A DNA stretch of 64,000 bases from Haloarcula argentinensis DSM 12282 (GTDB lineage: Archaea; Halobacteriota; Halobacteria; Halobacteriales; Haloarculaceae). The stretch covers positions 27,608 to 91,607 of the forward strand of contig AOLX01000021.1 of the NCBI GenBank assembly GCA_000336895.1, in the 5' to 3' direction. The translations under genes were made by a program, and so were the position numbers. Below, in pieces: positions 50,506 through 59,533 of the stretch. Numbering within the stretch: the stretch's first letter is position 1; each line of letters begins with the position of its first letter. The notes below the pieces were generated by a model. The model was not told where the DNA came from, ran no database searches, and saw only the letters and a program-made list of their open reading frames with translations.

Positions 50506-51111
50506 ATGAGTTCTGAATCGCCACGGAACCCGCTGTTAGACACATGGACTGAAACATCGTCACATATGTTCAACAGCGTCGTCGCAGCTAACCGGGCAGC
50601 GTTCGCCGCGTTCGGCGTCCAGCAGGAGGACGAAGACGGCGTAACGCCCGCAGACCGTATCGAACCGGACGAAGACCTTCCCGAATGGCACGTCTCGATC
50701 TCCGAAGACCACCCGGGCCGCCTCGGCGTCGGCGACCACGTCGATTTCACGAAGACAATCTCGGAAAACGACGTGCGACAGTTCGCTGCCGCGAGCGGCG
50801 ACACGAACCCGCTTCACCTGGACGACGAGTTCGCGGAGCAGACACGCTTCCGCGGCCGTATCGCCCACGGAACGCTCGTCGGGAGCCTCATCAGCGCGGC
50901 GCTGGCACGGCTGCCGGGGCTGACTATCTATCTCTCACAGGATCTGGAGTTCCACAACCCGGTCCGTATCGGCGACCGGCTCACTGCCGAATGTGAAATC
51001 GTCGAGGACCTCGGGGACGAACAGTACCGGCTGACCACGCGCGTCCTCGCTGACGACGAAGTCGTCATCGACGGCGAAGCGGTCGTCCTCATCGACGACC
51101 TGCCAGAGTAG
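50506..51111 (+). CDS. MaoC-type (R)-specific enoyl-CoA hydratase
   Basis: A 201-aa hot-dog fold protein. After an N-terminal helical part (SPRNPLLDTWTETSSHMFNS) similar to granule or Pha-protein linkers, the MaoC domain shows the hydratase motif FAAASGDTNPLHLDDEFAEQ with catalytic Asp and His, and AHGTLVGSLISAAL. Such enzymes turn trans-2-enoyl-CoA into (R)-3-hydroxyacyl-CoA, a PHA precursor. Divergent placement next to phaR makes a PhaJ-like role likely. The ATG at 50506 is supported by a TATA-like box; the longer frame from 50332 runs across the regulatory region. Confidence 0.88.
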   Translation: MSSESPRNPLLDTWTETSSHMFNSVVAANRAAFAAFGVQQEDEDGVTPADRIEPDEDLPEWHVSISEDHPGRLGVGDHVDFTKTISENDVRQFAAASGDTNPLHLDDEFAEQTRFRGRIAHGTLVGSLISAALARLPGLTIYLSQDLEFHNPVRIGDRLTAECEIVEDLGDEQYRLTTRVLADDEVVIDGEAVVLIDDLPE

Positions 51112-51954
51112 TCAGCAGAACGCTCGCACCGCTCGGTTGAAACGATCGGGGTGTTCCCGCGGCGGACAGTGCCCGCAGTTCTCGAAGATTTTCAGCGTGC
51201 TGTCAGTGACTGTCCCAGCAGCCTGCTCGGACCATCGACGGGGGAGCAGTGGGTCGACAGCCCCGTGAATCAGCATCGTCGGAACGTCTAGTTCTGCTAA
51301 CCGGTCGGAGTAGTCCGTCCGGAAGCCAGACCACCGGAACTCGCTGCGCTGCCAGCGCCGCATCGCCCGGACGGTCTGTCGGTCGACAGCGCTATCGACA
51401 TCCTCGACCAGTTGCTGGGGCGGCTCACCGGGACCCATGCTTCGGAGGCTGTTCCGGATAGCTGATTGGGACGACCCCACGCCCTGCCAGAGCATATTGC
51501 CGAGTATCGGCGTCTGCAAGACACTGCTGGCCGCCGTTCGCCAGTAGGCGTCAGCCCCCAGCCCGTAGCTGTCGACTAACACCAGCCGTTCGACGGGGCC
51601 GCCGTCAAGCGCGTGGCCGAGCGCAACTGCGCCGCCCATCGAGAGACCAGCTAACGCGGGTTCTTCAATGCCGAGCGCATCGATGAACTCGGACAGCGTC
51701 TCGAGATAGTATTCGGTCGTGTACGTGCGATCCGGCTTGTCGCTGTCGCCGTGGCCCGGCAGATCGAGCGCATACACCGTTCGCTCCGGTGCGAGTGCGG
51801 GCAGTGCGTGTCGCCAAGAAACGGTCGCGGCGTCCAGCCCGATACCGTGGAGAAACACCATCGGCGGCCCCTCGCCACCGGTCCGGTAGTGAATGTCAAC
51901 GTCCTCGCCGTCGACGGACAGCTCGACGCGTTCGGACGAAATCCCTGTAGTCAT
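51112..51954 (-). CDS. Alpha/beta hydrolase
   Basis: A 280-aa alpha/beta hydrolase. The nucleophile elbow is GLSMGGAVALGHAL with Ser as nucleophile; the oxyanion segment is FLHGIGLDAATVSW; DLPGHGDSDKPDRTY follows. The acid is probably in HGAVDPLLP and the His in CGHCPPREHPDRF. Its closeness to the PHA locus (convergent with the MaoC gene, stop to stop) raises the possibility of PHA or acyl-CoA ester hydrolysis, but the sequence is that of a generic esterase. ATG 51954 (MTTGISSERVEL) is taken as start. Confidence 0.85.
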   Translation of the reverse strand: MTTGISSERVELSVDGEDVDIHYRTGGEGPPMVFLHGIGLDAATVSWRHALPALAPERTVYALDLPGHGDSDKPDRTYTTEYYLETLSEFIDALGIEEPALAGLSMGGAVALGHALDGGPVERLVLVDSYGLGADAYWRTAASSVLQTPILGNMLWQGVGSSQSAIRNSLRSMGPGEPPQQLVEDVDSAVDRQTVRAMRRWQRSEFRWSGFRTDYSDRLAELDVPTMLIHGAVDPLLPRRWSEQAAGTVTDSTLKIFENCGHCPPREHPDRFNRAVRAFC

Positions 51955-52030
51955 CGGCACTCGTTCGGGACCGAGCGCGTATGAGCCTTTGTATCGGCTC
52001 AGTGACGGTGGCGGCAGTATCGGGGGCCGG

Positions 52031-53335
52031 TCACTCAGTTCGCTCGTAGGCGCCGTCCCGCCGGAGTCGGGCCTGCTCGCGGACGATGGCCGGCGTTCGA
52101 CAGCGGCCCGGTTCGCCGGTGACCTGCGGGACGGTACAGTTGTTACAGCTCTCACACAGCGCGTCTGCGCCGTCGAGCAGGCGTGCGCCGAGTCGGGGTT
52201 CGGCGTAGAATGGGCGGGCCATCCCAACCGCGTCAGCGGCGGCGGTCGCTCCAGTCGCTCCGAGGTACCGGTCACAGTCGGCACGCGTTCGAAGACCGCC
52301 CTCCAGCAGAACCGGTACGTCCACGCGCTCGCGTACCGCTTGACAGAAGTCGGCGTTCCAGCCCGGGTCGCGGCTGAAACGGCGGGCTTGCAGGCGATTA
52401 AGCAACTGAACGGCACGCGCTCGTAGTCGGCCGGCGAAGACCGCTGCGTAGTCGTCCTGCAGGTCACTCGCGTCCCAGGCCCGGTCCGGAAACGCACCAC
52501 GGACAATGCTCATGTCCCAGAACGGGGACACCTCGACCGGAACGAGACCGTCATAGCCGATAGCCGCCGCTCGCGTCGCAATAGCCACGCCATCCCTCCG
52601 AGTGAGATGCCGTCGAACGAAACTCGGCGCAGCGGTCTCAGCTGGGACCTTCGTGACCAGCGGCACGTCGCCAGCGTGTTCCCGAACGGCGTCGTGGATT
52701 GCTTCGAGGAAGCGGACGCCGTCCCGGAACTCGTCGTTCCGACGGTTGTAGAACGGCGAGAGGAACTGCTGGATTAGGCTCATGTTCGCCGCCGAGAGGT
52801 GGATACCATCGTAGCCAGCGTCAACGGCGTAGCCGGCACAGCGCCCGAACTGCTCGGCCAGTTCCCACACCTCGCTCGTCGAGAGCACGTCGGGCTGGAG
52901 CGAAATCAGCCCAGCCCGGTCCAGCGCCCGGAGCTGCCACGGCGGACGGCTGACGGCGAGCTGGTGCTGGTTCGGGTGGTTCTCGCGGTATCCGGCGTGC
53001 CACGTCGCCATACTCCGGAGGCCACCGTGGGCCAGTTGGAGAAAGACCCGGCCGCCGTGGTCGTGAATCGCCCCAGTGAGCCGTTCGAGTCGCTCGACGA
53101 AGGCCGGGTCGTGGACCCGCGTCATATTCGGCGCGGCACAGCCGCCACGGTCGGTGACGATGCTCGCCCCCTGGAAGAGGAGGCCGACACCGGAGGCTGC
53201 CGTCGGTTCGAGTTCGTCGATGAGCGTGTCGACGGCGGCCGCGCCGTTGCCCGCACACTCCAGTACCGGTGCACGATACAGTCGGTTGGGTACCTCGATG
53301 CCACCGATCTGCAGCGGCGTCTCCAGCGCGGTCAC
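52031..53335 (-). CDS. NADH:flavin oxidoreductase (Old Yellow Enzyme family)
   Basis: A 434-aa FMN-dependent ene-reductase-like protein. It starts LETPLQIGGIEVPNRLYRAP, the FMN-binding barrel includes FLQLAHGGLRS, and GYDGIHLSAANMSLIQQFLSP FYNRR-type sequence is the family motif (shown in part: SLIQQFLSPFYNRR). The late segment LLEGGLRTRADCDRYL binds phosphate. A C-terminal Cys-rich region (CESCNNCTVP and a later CRTP) resembles the Fe-S-binding sequence in 2,4-dienoyl-CoA reductase-type members, though only a fragment of that domain is present. It overlaps the next gene on the strand by 4 bp. Confidence 0.88.
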   Translation of the reverse strand: MTALETPLQIGGIEVPNRLYRAPVLECAGNGAAAVDTLIDELEPTAASGVGLLFQGASIVTDRGGCAAPNMTRVHDPAFVERLERLTGAIHDHGGRVFLQLAHGGLRSMATWHAGYRENHPNQHQLAVSRPPWQLRALDRAGLISLQPDVLSTSEVWELAEQFGRCAGYAVDAGYDGIHLSAANMSLIQQFLSPFYNRRNDEFRDGVRFLEAIHDAVREHAGDVPLVTKVPAETAAPSFVRRHLTRRDGVAIATRAAAIGYDGLVPVEVSPFWDMSIVRGAFPDRAWDASDLQDDYAAVFAGRLRARAVQLLNRLQARRFSRDPGWNADFCQAVRERVDVPVLLEGGLRTRADCDRYLGATGATAAADAVGMARPFYAEPRLGARLLDGADALCESCNNCTVPQVTGEPGRCRTPAIVREQARLRRDGAYERTE

Positions 53336-53619
53336 GACTGCTCGCGCTCGTCGAACGTCGCCTCGGTGCGGGCGCTATCCTGTGGTGTCACGTGCTGGAT
53401 GGCCGCCCGGACTTCCGTCGGCGAGTCGAACTCGCCGTCGGTACTGCGTTCGATTGCGGCCGAAAGGTCCTCTGCGGGTGGGGCGGCGCTGCCGTACTCA
53501 TCTGCCAGTTCCTCCACTCGGACCGGATACGCAGCCCCACCGGTGGTGCGGTCGACCGTCGCCTCGACCCGGCGGGCGCGCTCGCTGGCCCGCTGCCGTG
53601 CCGTCCGCTGTGGGTCCAT
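53332..53619 (-). CDS. DUF5789-like small protein
   Basis: A 95-aa protein beginning MDPQRTARQRASERARRVEA and containing YPVRVEELADEYGS and EFDSPTEVRAAIQHV. The YPVxxxxLxxxYG plus DSPTEV layout resembles DUF5789/DUF2795-like small proteins of haloarchaea. It overlaps the OYE gene by 4 bp and is probably co-expressed with it. The ATG at 53619 is chosen; nine further residues from an ATG at 53646 are hydrophobic and less likely. Function unknown. Confidence 0.7.
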   Translation of the reverse strand: MDPQRTARQRASERARRVEATVDRTTGGAAYPVRVEELADEYGSAAPPAEDLSAAIERSTDGEFDSPTEVRAAIQHVTPQDSARTEATFDEREQS

Positions 53620-53657
53620 GTGTAGAACTAGCACGTCCGTCGGCAAAAATACTGCCG

Positions 53658-54185
53658 TTACTTCTCGACCGGGAGCAACGCCACACGCTCCCGAACGGCG
53701 TCAGGAAGGCCGCCGGCCGTCGCGGCGAGTTCAGTATCCGTCACGTCGAAAAACGACCGGACGCGGTCGGTGTCGTACTCACCCAAGGTGGACGTCGTCG
53801 TAAGCTCCTCGCGAACGTCGTCTTTAGCTGCCTCGATACCGTCCTGTTCGCTTTTTCCTACGTGAGCATCCTTCCGTTCGGGATCGACGATGACTGCGAC
53901 GACGGGACAGGCCCCCTCGCCGACGCCCATCGTCAGCGCGCGGTTGATTTGACGGCGGCCGGCCGCGTACAGCAGGATTTCGACGCCGAAATCCTCCGCG
54001 ATGGCGTCGCCCCGGTCGTGGGCCCGGGTCGCGAGTTCGACGGCCAGTTCGAGATGGGCGCGGTCTACGACGTAGCGGGCGTCGAACGCCTGCACCGTGA
54101 CGCCGTGGCGATCGCCGATTGCACTGAGCGTCTCCACGAACGACCCCACGTCGTCGATATCGGCAGTACCCTCGACAACCCGCAT
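53658..54185 (-). CDS. cgi121: KEOPS complex subunit Cgi121
   Basis: A 175-aa homologue of Cgi121/TPRKB, a subunit of the KEOPS complex that makes t6A at position 37 of ANN-decoding tRNAs; Cgi121 binds the tRNA 3' end and Bud32. Family-like segments are DARYVVDRAHLELAVELATR, FGVEILLYAAGRRQINRALTMG and CPVVAVIVD. The gene begins by overlapping the last base of hel308 (54185), a gene pair often seen in haloarchaea, so transcription is likely shared. The other KEOPS genes are not in the window. Confidence 0.92.
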   Translation of the reverse strand: MRVVEGTADIDDVGSFVETLSAIGDRHGVTVQAFDARYVVDRAHLELAVELATRAHDRGDAIAEDFGVEILLYAAGRRQINRALTMGVGEGACPVVAVIVDPERKDAHVGKSEQDGIEAAKDDVREELTTTSTLGEYDTDRVRSFFDVTDTELAATAGGLPDAVRERVALLPVEK

Positions 54186-56587
54186 CAGAAATCACCCAGA
54201 CTGGACTGGTCATCATTGGCTGTCGATTTGGCGTTCGTGTCCCCATCTGCACCGTCGTCAAGGTCAACAGACACGTCGGGCGCGGGCTCGACGCCCTCCA
54301 TCGACGGGTCACGGTGGCCGGCGCTTTCGAGGACGTTTTCGGCCGTCTTCCGGCGGCCTCGGAGCGCCGCTAGCACGACAGCCTTGTCCGCGTCCCGAAG
54401 CTGTGCGCGGTCGGTGATGCCGGCCTGGAACAGCCGTCGTGCGCGTTTTCGGCCGACGCCGCGGACGCCGGCCAGATCGACCAGCTCCTCTCGGACGCCG
54501 TGTTCGACGCGAATGCGGGCCTCGCTGATGGCCCGGGCGGCGTCCAAATCGACCTCACTGGCCAGCGATTCGGCGGCCCCCAGCAGCCACTGGGCAGTTT
54601 CGACTTTCCCGCGGATGTCACCCGGGCCGACGCCGTACCGCTCCGTAATTGTCGCCTCGTCGACCTCCGTGGCCCAGTCTTCGAGCAGGCGGGCTGTCTT
54701 CAGGGCCGAGAGCCAGTCCTCGAAGCGACCCTCCTCGAACTCCGACGGCGTAGGTCCGAGCAGTTCTTCCTCGCGTTCGAACAGTTCCATCTCGTACTCC
54801 TCGCGATCGCCCGAGCGGAGATAGAGCTGGTACATATCCGGCGTCCGCGAGACGAGATGGAACAGGCCCAGTGCGGAGATGTCGTCCGGGTCCCTGTCGG
54901 GGTCGTCGCTTCCATTGGCCTCCTCGGCCAGTTCGCTGGCAGTTGTGAAGCCGCTGTCAGCCGGCGCTTCCGCGGGCGTCTCAGCCGGCGACCCGCTTGC
55001 CGAGGTGCTATCGCTGGCACCCCGTTCCCAGTCCCGCAGGCCGTCGACGATTTCGGCAGCGCTCATCGGGTCCAGATAGAGCCGTGAGACGGTGTGACCG
55101 AGCGAGGTAGCGTCGAGTTCGCCAGCTTCGATTTCTAAGAAGTCATTGCGCTGGAGGTACGTGAGCACGTCGTCGACGACGCGTTCCAGCTGGCTGCTGT
55201 CGTCAGTCTGGCTGGCGTACAGCGTCTGTTCGAGGAACTCAAGCAGTCCCTCACGCGAGCGGGCGAAGCCGGAGGCGACGGTCGCGAGGATGTGAGTCCG
55301 CAGGGCCGGTTCAGCCGCGAGTTTCGACCGGACCGGTTCCGGATCGGCCCAGACATAGCGCTCAAACAGCTCGTCCACCTCGTCGTGGCTGGAGGCGATG
55401 AGGACCGCCTCGCCGTAGGGATCGAGCCCCGGGCGGCCGGCCCGGCCCATCATCTGATGTACTTCGAGCACCGACAGCGGGGCCATCCCGCCGGCCGAGC
55501 CGTCATAGCGCCGCCAGTCGCGGACAACAACGCGCCGGGAGGGTGTGTTGACTCCGGCTGCGAGCGTCGGCGTCGCGCAGACGACCTTCACCAGCCGGTC
55601 CCGGAAAGCCTCCTCAACGAGTTCGCGGTGGCCCCGTGAGAGGCCGGCGTGGTGGAACGCCGCCCCGTCCGCAACGGCGTCCGCGAGTTCGTCGCTTGTT
55701 TCCGTGTCGCTCACGTCCCGGATCTCCTCGGCGATGTCGGCCAGCTGATCCCGTTCCTCGGTGCTGAGGTGGGGCCGAACCGTGTTCGCCAGCCGGCCCG
55801 CCGCCGCCTCGGCGTTACGCCGGGAGTTGACGAACACCAGCGTCGAGCCATCGTCCTCGAGCGTATCGCGGACGATAGCCGCCGTCTGCTTCTCGTTGTT
55901 CTGCACCGAGAGACGTTGTTGGCTCCCGTCTTCGAGATGCAGCGCCTGCCCGTAGTGGACCCCCTTCTGGAGTTCAATGGGGCGCCAGTCGGAGTCGACA
56001 AGCCCCGCATCGAGCCACGTCGCCAGCGCCTCGGCGTTGCCGATAGTCGCCGACAGCGCGACGGTCTGCAGGTCGGGGTTGAGCCGGCGGAGCTTCGCCA
56101 GGGTCACCTCCAGTGTCGGCCCCCGCTCGCCGTCGTCGACGAGGTGGACCTCGTCAGTAACGACACAGGTGAGGTCCTCGATCCAGGGCGCGTCGTTCCG
56201 GACCAGCGAGTCCACTTTCTCGCTGGTGGCGACGACGATGTCCTTGTCCGCGAGCCATCCCCCCTCGGACTCGTAGTTCCCCGTCGAGACGCCGATGTCG
56301 AGGCCGTACTGCTCGAACTCCTCGAAGTCGGCCTGCTTCTCGCTGGCCAGTGCTCGCAGTGGAACGATATACAGCGCTTTGCCGCCGCGGGCGACCGAGG
56401 AGAGCATCGCTAGCTCGGCGATGAGGGTCTTTCCGCTCGCTGTTGGAATCGATGCGACCAGATTCTCCCCCTCGGTGACGCCGGCCTCGACGGCTTCGGC
56501 CTGTGGCGGGTACAGCTCCTCGATGCCGTCGTCGCGCAGGTGGTCTGGGAGCCACTCGGGCACGCCCGGCAGGTCCGCAACGTCCAT
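54185..56587 (-). CDS. hel308: ATP-dependent DNA helicase Hel308
   Basis: An 800-aa superfamily 2 helicase that unwinds 3'-tailed and forked DNA at stalled replication forks. Walker A is [11 protein letters not shown] (about 45-55), the DExH box is [10 protein letters not shown] (145-148), and motif VI is [16 protein letters not shown]. The winged-helix and ratchet domains follow, and the C-terminus has the helix-hairpin-helix [19 protein letters not shown]. An acidic Ser/Ala-rich insert (about residues 515-545) is a halophilic expansion. It starts [20 protein letters not shown]. It is co-transcribed with cgi121. Confidence 0.96.
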   Translation of the reverse strand: MDVADLPGVPEWLPDHLRDDGIEELYPPQAEAVEAGVTEGENLVASIPTASGKTLIAELAMLSSVARGGKALYIVPLRALASEKQADFEEFEQYGLDIGVSTGNYESEGGWLADKDIVVATSEKVDSLVRNDAPWIEDLTCVVTDEVHLVDDGERGPTLEVTLAKLRRLNPDLQTVALSATIGNAEALATWLDAGLVDSDWRPIELQKGVHYGQALHLEDGSQQRLSVQNNEKQTAAIVRDTLEDDGSTLVFVNSRRNAEAAAGRLANTVRPHLSTEERDQLADIAEEIRDVSDTETSDELADAVADGAAFHHAGLSRGHRELVEEAFRDRLVKVVCATPTLAAGVNTPSRRVVVRDWRRYDGSAGGMAPLSVLEVHQMMGRAGRPGLDPYGEAVLIASSHDEVDELFERYVWADPEPVRSKLAAEPALRTHILATVASGFARSREGLLEFLEQTLYASQTDDSSQLERVVDDVLTYLQRNDFLEIEAGELDATSLGHTVSRLYLDPMSAAEIVDGLRDWERGASDSTSASGSPAETPAEAPADSGFTTASELAEEANGSDDPDRDPDDISALGLFHLVSRTPDMYQLYLRSGDREEYEMELFEREEELLGPTPSEFEEGRFEDWLSALKTARLLEDWATEVDEATITERYGVGPGDIRGKVETAQWLLGAAESLASEVDLDAARAISEARIRVEHGVREELVDLAGVRGVGRKRARRLFQAGITDRAQLRDADKAVVLAALRGRRKTAENVLESAGHRDPSMEGVEPAPDVSVDLDDGADGDTNAKSTANDDQSSLGDF

Positions 56588-56702
56588 TACACCCCGCTTG
56601 GGTCCTGCCCCGATTTAAACTGTCGCACTGCAACCGCTTCGACCCGCAGGCGAATCGAGCACCGAGGGGAACGCCTTTGGACACGAGCAGCCAACACGAG
56701 GT

Positions 56703-56948
56703 ATGCGAGTCGAGTACGACTACGACACCTGTATCGGGATGTTCCAGTGTGTCGCGGAGTGGGACGCCTTCGAGCGCGACGAGGACGCCGGCAAAGCAGT
56801 GCTGGCGGACAGTGAGGAACAGGAAGAAGACGTGTTTGTTCGGGAGGTTCCCGACGACGCCGAACTGGACGCAAAGTTCGCCGCCCGGTCCTGTCCGGTC
56901 GACGCTATCACACTTTACGACGACGACGGCGAACAGCTCATTCCCTGA
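56703..56948 (+). CDS. Ferredoxin-like protein with atypical cluster ligands
   Basis: An 81-aa acidic protein. Cluster-type Cys are Cys10, Cys16 and Cys64 (in RSCPVDAI), in the order C-x2-M-x2-C ... CP. In ordinary 4Fe-4S ferredoxins residue 13 is Cys and in many 3Fe-4S ferredoxins it is Asp; here it is Met. A [3Fe-4S] cluster is therefore the best guess. It begins MRVEYDYDTCIGMFQCVAEW. Such single-cluster ferredoxins pass electrons to P450s and oxidoreductases. Its last 11 bp overlap the convergent MaoC gene. Confidence 0.82.
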   Translation: MRVEYDYDTCIGMFQCVAEWDAFERDEDAGKAVLADSEEQEEDVFVREVPDDAELDAKFAARSCPVDAITLYDDDGEQLIP

Positions 56949-57384
56949 TTAGTCCCTCGACAGTCGCTTCAAGCACGACGGTTCCGGCGGTATCGCCGTC
57001 AGCCTGCTTCGCCGCGGCTGTGTCGGCCTGACCGGGGTCATCGCCGCAACTGACGCGCTGGACGGTCACATCACCGACGAGGGGGACGCCGTCATCGGTA
57101 TCTGGGTCGGCGCTCACAATAGTTAGTTCACAGACCAGCGTCTCGCCGGTGTACACCGGGCGCTGGAACTGCAGGTCCATCCGCGAGGCAAGCACTTCTA
57201 GATCACCGCCGATGCTGGTCAGCAGTGACGCGGTGAGCAACCCCTGGACCATCCGCCGGCCGTCTCCATCAGGCTCCGTGTGGCGGGGCTGGTCGTCTCC
57301 GGAAAGGGCGGCGAACTGGTCGACGTCTTCGGGCTGAAACGTCCGGGTTTCGGTGAACGTCTCACCGACTTCGACGGGAGGCAT
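56938..57384 (-). CDS. MaoC-like dehydratase-domain protein
   Basis: A 148-aa hot-dog fold protein: MPPVEVGETFTETRTFQPED, then FAALSGDDQPRHTEPDGDGR and LQFQRPVYTGETL. The hydratase motif is degenerate (the usual D-x-N-P-x-H reads DDQPRH), so catalysis is doubtful or altered. An Ala/Asp-rich insert is present near residue 125. It could be a second hydratase for acyl-CoA, or a binding-only homologue. The ATG at 57384 is supported by MPPVEVGE as a normal family start. It overlaps the ferredoxin gene by 11 bp at the 3' end. Confidence 0.78.
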   Translation of the reverse strand: MPPVEVGETFTETRTFQPEDVDQFAALSGDDQPRHTEPDGDGRRMVQGLLTASLLTSIGGDLEVLASRMDLQFQRPVYTGETLVCELTIVSADPDTDDGVPLVGDVTVQRVSCGDDPGQADTAAAKQADGDTAGTVVLEATVEGLIRE

Positions 57385-57468
57385 ATGCTGGGTTGTCGGC
57401 ACTTTGGGGCAAAAAGCCCCGGCCTCGTCCCGAAACCCACAGGGGGCTGGGCTCCTCAAATCAGAGCG

Positions 57469-58938
57469 ATGTCGAATGGTGGTCCCCTCCGCCGCTTGCT
57501 GACTGCGTTCCCCGCATTGCTGGCCAGTGCAGGCTTTGTCGACCGAGAGAAGGCGACCGCGGCGACCGATCTCGCCGCGCCGGTGATGGTCACCGGCGGC
57601 CTCCGTATCCTCCTGCGCCTCGCCGACTTTCTGATGGTCGGTCTGGCGCTCGGTGACGCGGCCATCGCCGGCCTCGAACTCGGCTTCCAGTACTACTTCG
57701 TCGGGTTCGGGCTCTCGCTGGCGGTCTCCTCCGGGACGATCAGCGTCGTCTCGCGGTTGCAGGGGGCCGATCAGCCTGAACGGGCGAATCTCGCGGTCAA
57801 GCAGTCGCTGTGGCTCGCGTTGCTCGTCTCCCTGCCGCTGTCGGCGCTGTGTTGGCGCTATCCGGAGCTACTGGTAGGGATTCTCACCGACGACGCGGCG
57901 ACGATCCGGTTCGGCGCGACGTATCTCGCCATCGTAATGCTGTCGCTGGCCCCGCGGTTCTGGAGCATGGTCGCCGCCCGGGCGCTGGCGGGCAGCGCCG
58001 ATACCCGAACGCCGATGTACGTCCGCCTGCTTACGCTGCCGACGAACGTCGCGCTCAACGCCGTCCTCATCTTCGGCGTCGGCCCGTTCCCCGAACTCGG
58101 CATCGCCGGTGCAGCGTGGGGGACGGCCATCGCGAACACGCTCGCGGCAGTGATTTTCCTCGGACTGTTGCTGTCCGGGCGCTACGTGGTCACGCTCCGA
58201 CCCGGCGGGACGCAGTTCAGCGTCGACCTCATGCGCGAAATCATCCGCGTCGCCCTACCATTGTCAGGAATGCGGCTACTGCAGACGTTCGCCCGCTTCC
58301 CGTTCCTGTTCATCCTAGGCGTGCTGGGGACGCCAACGCTCGCGGCCTACGCAATCGGCCGCCGGGTCATGCTACTCGCGCTGATGCCGGCGTGGGGGTA
58401 CGCCACCGCCGCGTCAACCCTGGTCGGGCAGTCGCTGGGGGCCGGTGACGAAGGGGAGGCGACTGCCTACGGCTGGCAGACGCTTCGCGTAGCGCTCGCC
58501 GTCCAGCTCGTCGCGGCGGTCCTGCTCGTGGTGTTTGCCCGCCCCATCGTCGCCCTGTTCGGGACCGCCTACCCCGACCTGGCGGCGGCGTTCGTCCGGG
58601 TGTTTGGCCTGCTCGTCGCCGGCTTCTCCATTTCCCGGACGATGCGGGGCAGCCTTCGGGGCGCCGGCGACACCCGCTGGCCGCTGTACGGGACGGTTCT
58701 GGGCGGCTATTGCTACCGGCTTCCGGTAGCTGCCCTCGCCCTGCCGCCGTCGTTCGTCGTAACCGTTCCGGTCCTCGGCATGGCTGTCTCGCCGGGCCTC
58801 GGGCTCGGACTGCCGGCAATATTCGCCGCACTCGTCGGCGATTTTTACCTGAAGGCCGCGGTCAACGCGGGCCGGTTCTGGTCCGGCGGGTGGCGCGCCG
58901 TGGCCAAGCGGTCGGGCGTCGGTGCGACCGACGACTGA
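57469..58938 (+). CDS. MATE-family efflux transporter
   Basis: A 489-aa membrane protein with about 12 transmembrane helices in two related halves, for example MVTGGLRILLRLADFLMVGL, AGLELGFQYYFVGFGLSLAV and the second-half MRLLQTFARFPFLFILGVLG. It is a sodium- or proton-driven exporter of organic cations (MATE/DinF/NorM group) by family. The ATG at 57469 gives MSNGGPLRRLLTAFPALLAS; a longer frame starts inside the divergent gene. Substrate unknown. Confidence 0.9.
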   Translation: MSNGGPLRRLLTAFPALLASAGFVDREKATAATDLAAPVMVTGGLRILLRLADFLMVGLALGDAAIAGLELGFQYYFVGFGLSLAVSSGTISVVSRLQGADQPERANLAVKQSLWLALLVSLPLSALCWRYPELLVGILTDDAATIRFGATYLAIVMLSLAPRFWSMVAARALAGSADTRTPMYVRLLTLPTNVALNAVLIFGVGPFPELGIAGAAWGTAIANTLAAVIFLGLLLSGRYVVTLRPGGTQFSVDLMREIIRVALPLSGMRLLQTFARFPFLFILGVLGTPTLAAYAIGRRVMLLALMPAWGYATAASTLVGQSLGAGDEGEATAYGWQTLRVALAVQLVAAVLLVVFARPIVALFGTAYPDLAAAFVRVFGLLVAGFSISRTMRGSLRGAGDTRWPLYGTVLGGYCYRLPVAALALPPSFVVTVPVLGMAVSPGLGLGLPAIFAALVGDFYLKAAVNAGRFWSGGWRAVAKRSGVGATDD

Positions 58939-58979
58939 CGTCGGAGACTATCAACCACACCGGCCCGCTGTCGACCGCT

Positions 58980-59366
58980 TCACTCGACCTGCGCGACGGC
59001 TTCGACCTCGACGACGGCCTCGGGCGTTGCCAGCCCGCTCACCTCGACCATCGTCGCAACGGGGCGAACGTCGTCGAAGAACTCGCTGTGAGCCTCGCCG
59101 ACCTGTTCCTGCTCGTCGATATCGGTGACGTACATCCGGGTCTGGACGACGTCCTCGATAGCGGCGTCGAGGGCTGTCAGTGCGTCCGAAACGATACCGA
59201 AGGCGTGTTTCGTCTGTTCGTACGGATCGCCCGGCGCGACGACCTCGCCATCGTCGTCCGTGGCGATGGTGCCGGCGACACGAATAGTGTCACCCGTACG
59301 TATCGCCCGCGAGTAGCCGACCTGCTGTTCCCAGGCAGTGCCTGTCGAGGTGCGTTCACGGCGCAT
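58980..59366 (-). CDS. RidA-family protein (YjgF/YER057c/UK114)
   Basis: A 128-aa member of the RidA superfamily that hydrolyses reactive enamines and imines. Typical segments are WEQQVGYSRAIRTGDTIRVAGT, DPYEQTKHAFGIVSDALTALDA, and VVQTRMYVTD, where the conserved Arg sits. The last strand, ATMVEVSGLATPEAVVEVEAVA, is also family-like. It lies in its own transcription unit between the MATE gene and the microprotein gene. Confidence 0.9.
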   Translation of the reverse strand: MRRERTSTGTAWEQQVGYSRAIRTGDTIRVAGTIATDDDGEVVAPGDPYEQTKHAFGIVSDALTALDAAIEDVVQTRMYVTDIDEQEQVGEAHSEFFDDVRPVATMVEVSGLATPEAVVEVEAVAQVE

Positions 59367-59406
59367 AGTCGGTGGATGATACGGACCCCGAAAATCGTTT
59401 CTCAAG

Positions 59407-59413
59407 TTTTAAT
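59407..59413 (+). promoter_or_regulatory. TATA-like promoter of the microprotein operon
   Basis: TTTTAAT is centred about 27 bp upstream of ATG 59438, consistent with a leaderless transcript covering the 31-aa gene and the 261-aa gene after it. Confidence 0.5.
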
Positions 59414-59437
59414 GTCTGGCCCGGGATACTCATTGAC

Positions 59438-59533
59438 ATGAGCAAGGCCACGAAAGTCGTCCTCGGAACAATCGGCGTGTCAGCACTGCTGTCGATCGGC
59501 ATCGTCATCAACCTCGTCCTGTTCTCGGCGTAG
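59438..59533 (+). CDS. 31-residue membrane microprotein
   Basis: The frame codes for MSKATKVVLGTIGVSALLSI then GIVINLVLFSA: a basic N-terminus and one transmembrane helix. It stops at 59533 and the next gene starts at 59534 with no gap, so the two are translationally coupled. A TATA-like box is about 27 bp upstream. It is below usual gene-calling limits but the context is convincing. Function unknown. Confidence 0.7.
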   Translation: MSKATKVVLGTIGVSALLSIGIVINLVLFSA

